A stretch of DNA of 5,765 bases from Vicinamibacteria bacterium (lineage in GTDB: Bacteria > Acidobacteriota > Vicinamibacteria > Vicinamibacterales > 2-12-FULL-66-21), in the NCBI GenBank assembly GCA_025937075.1, contig JAICSD010000300.1:1-5765 (forward strand). Reading direction: 5' to 3'. A program made the translations under genes and the position numbers. How positions within the stretch are numbered: position 1 is the stretch's first letter; each line of letters begins with the position of its first letter. This document shows, piece after piece, positions 1 to 5,765 of this stretch. The notes below the pieces were generated by a model, which was given only the letters and a program-made list of their open reading frames with translations, had not been told where the DNA came from and made no database searches.

Positions 1-112
1 CCGTCCATGCGAGCTCGAGCCCGAGCCGCAGGTTCTTGCGGACCCGTGCGGCGCGTCCCTTGACCGGCGGCCTGGCTTCCACGAGAGCCACTGTCTCACA
101 GCCGGCCGCTGT
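1..112 (-). other. Downstream flank of the permease with a possible partial ORF
   Basis: No convincing gene or terminator is seen. After the permease TAA the same minus-strand frame is open to the window edge. A GTG at 91-89, or another at 82-80, could begin a protein reading MALVEARPPVKGRAARVRKN and continuing with LRLGLELAWT. Most codons end in G or C, as in the neighbouring genes, but a competing frame in this GC-rich stretch scores nearly as well. The only ribosome-site candidate is a weak GAG three bases before the first GTG. Two short stems (CCGCA/TGCGG at 26-41 and TGGCT/AGCCA at 73-90) lack a T-run. Thirty codons are too few to assign a family. Confidence 0.2.
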
Positions 113-2584
113 TTACACTTCGCGGCGGAGCGCTTCGGCCGGATCGATCCGCGCGGCGCGGGCGGCGGGCAGATACGACGCCATGATCGCGGTCAACCCC
201 AGGCCGCCGGCGACCGCCGCGTACGTCAGCGGGTCCAGCGCTCCGACGCCGTAGAGCAGCGTCGTCATGACGCGGCTCGCAGCGCCCGCCGCGACGAGGC
301 CGATCGCGATCCCCACGCACGCGAGCAGCAGACCCTGGCGCACGAACAATCCCGTCACGTCGCGCGTCACGGCGCCGAGCGCGATCCGGATCCCGATCTC
401 TTTCGTCCGCTGCGACGCGATGTACGCGATGACGCCGTAGATCCCGACAATGCCCAACAGCAGGGCAACCCCGCCGGCAATTCCGAGCATGACGAGCGCG
501 AACGACGTCTGCGCCATCGACGCCGACATGATCTCCGTCATCGTCCGCACGTTGGCAACCGGCAGGCTGCCGTTCACGGACCAGACGGCCTGCTGAATCT
601 CCTTCAGCATCGTCGGCGATTTCACGCGGTCGGTCCTGATCGCGTACGTGAGGCTGCGCTGCACGCGTACCGGATCGGTCCAGAAGTGATTCAGGATCAA
701 CGGCCAGTAGACCGTCGCGGGCGGCGGCTTCGAAAGCCCTTCGTCGCGCTCGTTGCCGACGACGCCGACGATGGTGCGCCACTCGTTGTCCGGGCTGTTC
801 CTGATCCGCCGGCCCAGCGCGGCCGAGGGCTCCTTCCAATACTCCCGCGCGAGGTTCTCACTGATGACCACGACGGAGAGCCGGTTGAAGCTGTCGTTCC
901 ACGTCAGCCCTCTTCCCGCGATCACGGGGTTTCCCATCGTCGTGAAGTAGCTGCCGTCCGTGTATTTGTACCTGCGGATGGGCGGCACGCGTCCGCCAGG
1001 TCCCGGAAAGTCCTCGACGAAGACCGGGTCGTACTGCCCGATGCCTTCCATGGCGATCGCAGACGTGAGACCGACGGACGTGACGCCCGGAAGCTGCTGG
1101 AGTTTCTGCTGGATTTGTTGATGCGTGCGGGCCGTCCGTTCGGGATCCTTGATGAGCGAATCGGGGATCGAGATTCGCAGCGTCAGCAGCTGTGCGGGGT
1201 TCGTGAAGCCCGGGTCCACATGGCGCATGGCCTGGAAGGTGCGAATCATCAGACCCGAAGCCACGAGCAGCACGACCGCGAGCGCAATCTCGGCCACGAC
1301 GAGTGCGTTGCGCACGCGGTGGCGCTGACGGCTGGCCGTGCCCGCGCGCCCACCCTGGTTGAGCGTCGACGCAAGCCGCGGTGTCGCAAACCTGAGCACC
1401 GGGATGATGCCGAACAAGACGCCCGCGAGCAGCGAGACGCCGAGCGTGAACAGCAGCACCATCGGATCGATGCCGATGTCTTCGATGCGCGGCAGACCCG
1501 CGGGGGCCATCGCGACCAGACTCCGGATTGCGATGTACGCGAGCAGCAGGCCGGCAGCCCCGCCAATCAATCCGAGCACGAGGCTCTCGGACAGCAGCTC
1601 CCACGCGATTCGTCGCGACCCTGCGCCGAGCGCCGCGTGAATCGCCAGCTCCTGCTGACGCCCTTCCGCGCGCACCAGGAACAGGTTCGCGACGTTCGCG
1701 CACGCGATGAGCAGCACGATCCCTACCGTGCCGAGCAGCACCCACAGCACCCGCCCGGCTTCGCCGATCACGTCCTGCGCGAGCGGACGCACGTTCGGCG
1801 CCATGTGGATTTCCTGGAACATCTGCTTCGTGAAGCCCGGCGGCATCGGAAACCGGTCCATGACCATCGGAATCATGCGGGCCACGTCAGCGTTCGCCTG
1901 CGCGATCGTGACACCGGGCTTCAGCCGCGCGATGCCTTCATAGCTGAAGTTCCCCACGAAGATCTCAGCACGATTCAGACGCATCGGCAGGATGAGCTGC
2001 GGATGCGCATCCAGGAAGCGAAACGATGCGGGCAGCACGCCGATAATCTCCCGCGGCGAGCCGTCCACCATCACCTGCCGGCCGATGACGGATGGATCGC
2101 TGCCGAACTTCCGCTGCCAGTACGAGTGCGCCAGCATCACGCGCTCGGGTGTCTTCGGCGAGTCGTCGTCGGGCGTGAAGCGCCGTCCGAGCATCGGCTG
2201 CACGCGCAACACGGCCAGCGTTCCGTCCGTCACTTCGAGCGCGTCAACGCGCTCAGGCTCGCCCACGCCGGTGACCGAAACGGCCGTCATGTCCCACATA
2301 CCCGATTCTTCGAACGTGCGCCCTTCCTCGCGATACGTGAGGTAGAGCGACGGGGATTGATTCAAGAGCGGGAGGCCGAGGCCCGAGGCGGTATGCCAGA
2401 CCCCGACGAGCTCGTCAGGGTGATCGAACGGCAGCGGCTTGAGCAGCACGCCGCGGACGACGCTGAAGATGGCGACGTTGGCGCCGATCCCGAGCGCCAG
2501 CGTGAGGACGGCAACGGACGTAAACAGCGGTGCGCGGCCGAGCCGGCGCAGAATCCGCCTCGGACGCTGAGACAGCAGGCGCAT
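113..2584 (-). CDS. ADOP-type orphan ABC transporter permease (MacB/FtsX family), two permease modules, no ATPase
   Basis: Complete 823-residue inner-membrane protein built from two MacB-type modules. Visible in the sequence: TM1 at about 21-43 (TLALGIGANVAIFSVV, a family hallmark), a periplasmic MacB-PCD-like domain at about 45-270, then helices at about 278-303, 330-355 and 375-397. Module two starts with a helix at about 427-447, has a second periplasmic domain at about 450-690, and ends with helices near 695-723, 750-772 and 786-806. FtsX coupling motifs occur twice: RQQELAIHAALGAGSRR (309-325) and RTKEIGIRIALGAVTRD (726-742). The C-terminus ARAARIDPAEALRRE is typical. No Walker A, signature or Walker B motif is seen, so an ATPase would have to come from elsewhere. 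MacB-like permeases usually act in efflux or mechanotransmission; the substrate here is unknown. The ATG at 2584-2582 is the only plausible start, because an in-frame TAA lies four codons upstream (2596-2594). The gene follows the receptor on the same strand across a repeat-filled gap. Confidence 0.95.
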   Translation of the reverse strand: MRLLSQRPRRILRRLGRAPLFTSVAVLTLALGIGANVAIFSVVRGVLLKPLPFDHPDELVGVWHTASGLGLPLLNQSPSLYLTYREEGRTFEESGMWDMTAVSVTGVGEPERVDALEVTDGTLAVLRVQPMLGRRFTPDDDSPKTPERVMLAHSYWQRKFGSDPSVIGRQVMVDGSPREIIGVLPASFRFLDAHPQLILPMRLNRAEIFVGNFSYEGIARLKPGVTIAQANADVARMIPMVMDRFPMPPGFTKQMFQEIHMAPNVRPLAQDVIGEAGRVLWVLLGTVGIVLLIACANVANLFLVRAEGRQQELAIHAALGAGSRRIAWELLSESLVLGLIGGAAGLLLAYIAIRSLVAMAPAGLPRIEDIGIDPMVLLFTLGVSLLAGVLFGIIPVLRFATPRLASTLNQGGRAGTASRQRHRVRNALVVAEIALAVVLLVASGLMIRTFQAMRHVDPGFTNPAQLLTLRISIPDSLIKDPERTARTHQQIQQKLQQLPGVTSVGLTSAIAMEGIGQYDPVFVEDFPGPGGRVPPIRRYKYTDGSYFTTMGNPVIAGRGLTWNDSFNRLSVVVISENLAREYWKEPSAALGRRIRNSPDNEWRTIVGVVGNERDEGLSKPPPATVYWPLILNHFWTDPVRVQRSLTYAIRTDRVKSPTMLKEIQQAVWSVNGSLPVANVRTMTEIMSASMAQTSFALVMLGIAGGVALLLGIVGIYGVIAYIASQRTKEIGIRIALGAVTRDVTGLFVRQGLLLACVGIAIGLVAAGAASRVMTTLLYGVGALDPLTYAAVAGGLGLTAIMASYLPAARAARIDPAEALRREV

Positions 2585-2596
2585 ACTCCCGTCTTA
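2585..2596 (-). promoter_or_regulatory. Start-determining leader of the permease: in-frame stop and close-set GGGAG
   Basis: Read on the minus strand, the 12 bases before the permease ATG are TAA GAC GGG AGT. The TAA is in frame and rules out any longer N-terminus. A Shine-Dalgarno-like GGGAG (2590-2586) is separated from the ATG by only one base, much closer than the usual five to nine, so it is a poor ribosome site. No better purine-rich site lies nearer than the repeat array, and no later ATG or GTG is found among the first codons. The start is well fixed, but how ribosomes are recruited to it is unclear. Confidence 0.6.
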
Positions 2597-2618
2597 GACG
2601 ATCCGCCGCTGTCATGGT

Positions 2619-2706
2619 TCACAGGAGTCCAGGAGACCAGGAGAACTCACAGGAGATCAGGAGATCAAGAGAAAATGAGTTCTCCTGGTCTCCTGGACTC
2701 CTGTGA
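2619..2706. repeat. Perfect 31-bp inverted repeat with a 26-bp spacer
   Basis: Arms 2619-2649 and 2676-2706 are exact reverse complements and enclose a 26-bp spacer (2650-2675). The structure arises where the repeat array changes orientation and extends the 28-bp unit match by two bases outward and one inward. In a minus-strand transcript running from receptor to permease it would form a long stem ending 34 bases upstream of the permease ATG. No T-run follows the stem on the minus strand, so it is not a canonical intrinsic terminator. It could still act as an mRNA-stabilising 3' structure for the receptor message, a block to readthrough, or a cruciform in DNA. Pairing is certain from sequence; function is inference. 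Confidence 0.9.
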
Positions 2707-2823
2707 GTTCTCCTGGTCTCCTGAACTCCTGTGATTTCTCCTGGTCTCCTGAACTCCTGTGATTTCTCCTGGTCTCCTGAACTCCTGTGATTTCTCCTGG
2801 TCTCCTGGACTCCTGTGATTTCC
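2621..2823. repeat. 28-bp tandem repeat array with an orientation switch (two inverted plus five direct units, partial sixth)
   Basis: On the plus strand five contiguous 28-bp units start at 2677, 2705, 2733, 2761 and 2789, and a degenerate partial unit begins at 2817. Units 3 and 4 are identical; the five differ only at unit position 3 (G or T) and position 20 (G or A). Each unit has three CTCCTG hexamers whose starts are 8, 8 and 12 bases apart. To the left lie two units in the opposite orientation: 2621-2648 is the exact reverse complement of 2677-2704, and 2649-2676 is a degenerate inverted copy with five mismatches to the consensus. The array begins 10 bp past the receptor stop and ends 36 bp before the permease start, filling most of the gap. 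No unique spacers separate the units, so it is not a CRISPR. The period is not a multiple of three, and no gene reads through it. Its role is unknown. Confidence 0.95.
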
Positions 2824-2826
2824 CCG

Positions 2827-5765
2827 TCAGAACATCAGTTTCACACCGAACTGCGCCTGGCGCGGGTCGCGGGTCGCTGTGGCCTGGCCGAAGCTCGCGG
2901 ACGGAGTGAAATCCGTGATACGCGTCGCCGTCGACGCACTGCCGGTGTCCAGCGTCACGCTCGTCGGATTCAGGCTCGTGTTGACGCCGATGAAGTTGGC
3001 GCGGTTGAACACGTTGAACGTCTCGAAGCGCACCTGCGCCTTGAAGCGATCCGTGATCCGGAAGTTCTTGTAGAACGCCAGATCGACCTGGAAGAAGCTC
3101 GGGCCGTGGCACACGCCGCGCGGCGAGTTGCCGAACGTGCCGAGCGCGAAATCCGTCAGCGTCCACTTGGCCGGGTTCAGCCACTGCTCCGCCGGACCGC
3201 CGGAGGCTCGGCACGAGTCGCTGTCGATCACGTTCGGACGCTGGTTGCTGTTCAGCCCCGTTCCCGACACGCGGTTCGTCAGCCCGGGAATGGCGCCGGT
3301 GAACACCGTCAGCCCACTTCCCGACGAGGCTTGAGCGATCGTCGCGATCTCCCAGCCGCCGAGCGCGTTCTGCACGGCCGGCGAGTGCCCTTCGAGCAGC
3401 GGCAGCGCCAGCACGAGGCTGGAGTTGAAGATCTGCGGGCGATCGGTCGCCGTGCGCCCTTGGTCCAAGCTTGGATTCTCCAGCAGGCTGACGCTGGACG
3501 CGCCGACGCCGTTCTCGCCGCCGATCAGCGAGACCGTCCCCGTCGTGCGCGAGTACGTATAGGACGCCTGGAACTGCGAGCCTCGCCCGAAGCGGCTCAC
3601 GAGCTGCGTCTGCAGCGAGTGATACGTGGAATTGCCGCGATGATCGAGGATGGCGATGCTGGCGTTTCCGAACACGCCGTATGGACGCAGCGCCGCACGC
3701 GCAGCCGTGTTGCTGCCGGCGTGAATGAAGTCGAGTCGATCGGGCACGCCGTTGCCGTTGAGATCGCCGGGCGGCACCTGGTTGACGTCGTACGGCAGCA
3801 GCAGGTCGTATCCCTTGCTGCCGACGTAACCGACTTCGAGCGTCGTGTTGCGCAGGAGCTCGTGCTGCGCGGTGACGTTCCACTGCCAGTTGTAGCCCAT
3901 GCGCCCGGATGTATCGAGCCCGTATTGGGGAATGCCGTCGTTGGTCGCGAACGCGTCGGGGAACGGCTCCGATGCGCTGTCCAGCGTACGGCTCCCGACG
4001 AGGACGCGATTGAACGGCGGATTGAAGCCGAGATTCAGCCCGTTCTGCAGCGACTCACGCTCGTAGAACTGCCCGAGGCCGGCGCGGAGTGACGTCTTGC
4101 CGTCTCCCTTCACGTCCCAGGCGACGCCCAGCCGCGGCGCGAAGTGATTCAACGTCTTGGCGAGCGAGCGGTTCGGCCCCGGCGAACCGCCCTGCAGGCC
4201 TGACTCCTGACAACCGTTGGAGCCGGGCGGCAGCAGCATGCCGTTGCAGGGATCGGCGCCGAGCGCGGCCATGAATGTCGACGGATCGAAGCTCGAGATC
4301 GTGTTGCCGACGTCGTAGGGATTCTCGAACCGCGACCAGCGCAGGCCGTAGTCGAGCGTCACGCGCGGGTGCAGCTTCCACGAATCGGAGGCGTACCCCT
4401 CGACGTCACGCCATCGCTGACGGATGGACCGCTCGGCTTTCGCCTCGCTGAAATCGAACGCCATATCGCGCAGGAGCAGATCCCCGAGCGGGTTGCCCGT
4501 CGTGTCGTCCTGGCCGGTGAGGCCCACGGCATCTCCGAACTGCGACGATTCCGCGGATCCCTGATCGAACACGTCCTCGTTCTTCTGGTTGTAGCTGCCG
4601 ACGATCCCCGCCTTGAAGAAATGCTTCCCGAACGTCGACGCGTAGTCGTCCTTGAACACGAAGAGGTTCTGATTGTTCTTGAACGGCGCCATGTTCTGGA
4701 GGTCGTCGCCGTAGTTGCCGCGCCCGAAGAAGATTGGATGGCCGCGGTTCGCGCCGTACTCCTTGACGGCGTCCGGAAATACCCCAGGTATCGCCGCGTT
4801 GATCTGATCGTTCAACTGCGGCGTCAGGCCGCCGCGCGTGACGGTGATCACGTTGGCAGAGTACGAGAACGTCAGCGTGTTGACCGCCGCGGAGCCGATG
4901 TTCTGAGAAAGCTGCGCGGTCAACGACCGTCCAGGTTGATCCCAGTTCGAATCGACGGCGGGAAACGGATCGTCGCCCCACAGCGTCTCCTGCGCGCTCG
5001 GCGAGTTGTTCGTCCAGCTGTCCTGCGTGTAGCGCACCATCACGCGTGCGCTATTGCTGATCTCGTAGTCGAAACGCCCATGATCCTGGCGCCAGTTGAT
5101 CGGCGTGTTCAGCGACGTCACCCAGTTGTTGCAGCTGCCTTGCGACGGCGTGGTGTTGGGCAGTGGATAGAGCTGAAGGACGAGCAGCCCGGCGGGGCTG
5201 AGCCGGTTCTGCGGGATCACGTTGCCCGGAAACGGCGCTCCGGTCAACGGATCGATCGGCGGATCCGCCGTGCAGTCCGGAACAGCGGGTCCGCTGAAAT
5301 CACCCGTGCGCTCGGCGGCCGTCGGTACGAACGCCGTGCGCGTCACGCCGCGCTTCTCGCGGTTCCACTCCTCCGACGCGAAGAACTGGAGCTTGTTCTT
5401 GACGATCGGGCCGCCATAGGTGCCCCCGAAATCGTGCACGCTGAGCGGGCCCTTCGGTTGATCCGCCTGCTCCAGGAAGAAATCGCGCGACGCCAGCGCG
5501 TCGTTCCGGCCGAAGTAATAGCCGCTGCCGTGGAACTCGTTCGTGCCCGCGCGCGTGACGATGTTGACCTGCGCGCCGGCGGCGCCCCCGAACTCCGCGC
5601 CGTAGCTGTTGCGATGGACCTTGAACTCCTCGATCGCGTCCACCGAGGGGAACACGAGGATCGTGCGGTTCGACCCGACGTCGTTGTTGTTCGCGCCGTC
5701 AACCGTCCAGAGGTTCGAGGTCACGCCGCCGCCGCTGATCGACAGGTCGGATCCGCCGAGCAGCC
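2827..5765 (-). CDS. Oar-like TonB-dependent outer-membrane receptor, N-terminus beyond the window
   Basis: At least 978 residues are visible, and the frame stays open through the right edge. The GTG at 5724-5722 is an internal valine codon: the residues before it (LLGGSDLSISGGG) continue the plug domain, so the start, signal peptide and probable carboxypeptidase-regulatory-like domain are missing. Numbering from that GTG, the end of the plug covers about 1-75, with NLWTVDGANNNDVG, VDAIEEFKVHRNSYGAEFGG and VNIVTRAGTNEFHGSGYYFGRNDAL. The rest is a large beta-barrel containing family phrases such as VPTAAERTGDFSG (133-145), NRLSPAGLLVLQLYPLPN (173-190) and FETFNVFNRANF (900-911). The protein ends DPRQAQFGVKLMF, with the terminal Phe expected of BAM-assembled barrels. 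Oar-like receptors are thought to take up or export large ligands with TonB energy; no ligand can be named. Six cysteines fall as three close pairs, and a calcium-loop-like insert lies at 654-665. Family assignment is firm, function is not. Confidence 0.95.
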   Translation of the reverse strand, partial: LLGGSDLSISGGGVTSNLWTVDGANNNDVGSNRTILVFPSVDAIEEFKVHRNSYGAEFGGAAGAQVNIVTRAGTNEFHGSGYYFGRNDALASRDFFLEQADQPKGPLSVHDFGGTYGGPIVKNKLQFFASEEWNREKRGVTRTAFVPTAAERTGDFSGPAVPDCTADPPIDPLTGAPFPGNVIPQNRLSPAGLLVLQLYPLPNTTPSQGSCNNWVTSLNTPINWRQDHGRFDYEISNSARVMVRYTQDSWTNNSPSAQETLWGDDPFPAVDSNWDQPGRSLTAQLSQNIGSAAVNTLTFSYSANVITVTRGGLTPQLNDQINAAIPGVFPDAVKEYGANRGHPIFFGRGNYGDDLQNMAPFKNNQNLFVFKDDYASTFGKHFFKAGIVGSYNQKNEDVFDQGSAESSQFGDAVGLTGQDDTTGNPLGDLLLRDMAFDFSEAKAERSIRQRWRDVEGYASDSWKLHPRVTLDYGLRWSRFENPYDVGNTISSFDPSTFMAALGADPCNGMLLPPGSNGCQESGLQGGSPGPNRSLAKTLNHFAPRLGVAWDVKGDGKTSLRAGLGQFYERESLQNGLNLGFNPPFNRVLVGSRTLDSASEPFPDAFATNDGIPQYGLDTSGRMGYNWQWNVTAQHELLRNTTLEVGYVGSKGYDLLLPYDVNQVPPGDLNGNGVPDRLDFIHAGSNTAARAALRPYGVFGNASIAILDHRGNSTYHSLQTQLVSRFGRGSQFQASYTYSRTTGTVSLIGGENGVGASSVSLLENPSLDQGRTATDRPQIFNSSLVLALPLLEGHSPAVQNALGGWEIATIAQASSGSGLTVFTGAIPGLTNRVSGTGLNSNQRPNVIDSDSCRASGGPAEQWLNPAKWTLTDFALGTFGNSPRGVCHGPSFFQVDLAFYKNFRITDRFKAQVRFETFNVFNRANFIGVNTSLNPTSVTLDTGSASTATRITDFTPSASFGQATATRDPRQAQFGVKLMF

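Noticed and set aside
26..90. Intrinsic terminator for the permease
   Set aside because: The two stems found (CCGCA/TGCGG and TGGCT/AGCCA) are only 5 bp each and neither is followed by a T-run on the minus strand.
2613..2615. Upstream ATG (minus strand, MTAADRLRRE) as an alternative permease start
   Set aside because: It is in a different frame from the permease and yields only a 66-codon shadow peptide. The permease frame has a stop at 2596-2594.
686..2734. 682-codon open frame on the plus strand antisense to the permease
   Set aside because: It is composition-driven: very rich in Arg, His, Asp and Glu, with no recognisable domain, and it runs into the repeat array. The minus-strand frame has clear family motifs along its whole length.
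2675..2734. 19-codon plus-strand mini-ORF (MSSPGLLDSCEFSWSPELL) preceded by a purine-rich stretch
   Set aside because: It consists entirely of repeat sequence, with no independent sign of coding.
2621..2823. CRISPR array
   Set aside because: The 28-bp units abut directly with no unique spacers, units differ at fixed positions, orientation changes within the array, and no cas gene is present.
2657..3883. Minus-strand 408-codon frame that reads through the repeats as QETRR/GDQEK-like peptide
   Set aside because: Most of it is an out-of-frame shadow of the receptor. The 28-bp period is not a multiple of three, so the apparent peptide repeat is a by-product of the DNA repeat.
2815..4092. 425-codon plus-strand open frame opposite the receptor
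   Set aside because: Low-complexity Arg/Ala/Val/Glu sequence typical of a shadow frame in GC-rich DNA. The receptor frame explains the region.

Overview
The window looks like a GC-rich chromosomal segment from a Gram-negative bacterium, most plausibly an acidobacterium. The clues are the combination of an Oar-like (carboxypeptidase-regulatory type) TonB-dependent outer-membrane receptor and an orphan MacB/FtsX-type permease of the ADOP class (acidobacterial duplicated orphan permease), both of which are greatly expanded in Acidobacteriota. The taxonomic call is inferred from family content, with no marker gene present.

Both genes lie on the minus strand. Read in the direction of transcription, from the right edge leftward, the order is: (1) 5765-2827, the plug end and whole beta-barrel of an Oar-like receptor, with its N-terminus outside the window; (2) 2826-2585, a 242-bp intergenic region almost filled by a 28-bp repeat array; (3) 2584-113, a complete 823-residue two-module permease with no ATPase domain; (4) 112-1, a short downstream flank that may hold the first codons of another gene.

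The least ordinary part is the intergenic array at 2621-2816. It consists of seven contiguous 28-bp units, five in one orientation and two in the other, and each unit holds three CTCCTG hexamers. The orientation switch creates a perfect 31-bp inverted repeat (2619-2649 with 2676-2706). On the strand transcribed for both genes, the five-unit half reads as fifteen CAGGAG motifs resembling Shine-Dalgarno cores, and the inverted half reads as anti-Shine-Dalgarno-like CTCCTG. Any readthrough transcript from receptor to permease would therefore carry a very stable hairpin just upstream of the permease start.

Whether the two proteins cooperate cannot be decided from sequence. The receptor would sit in the outer membrane and the permease in the inner membrane, where it would need an ATPase that is not encoded here. 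No RNA gene, insertion sequence or CRISPR array is visible, and no promoter or intrinsic terminator could be supported.
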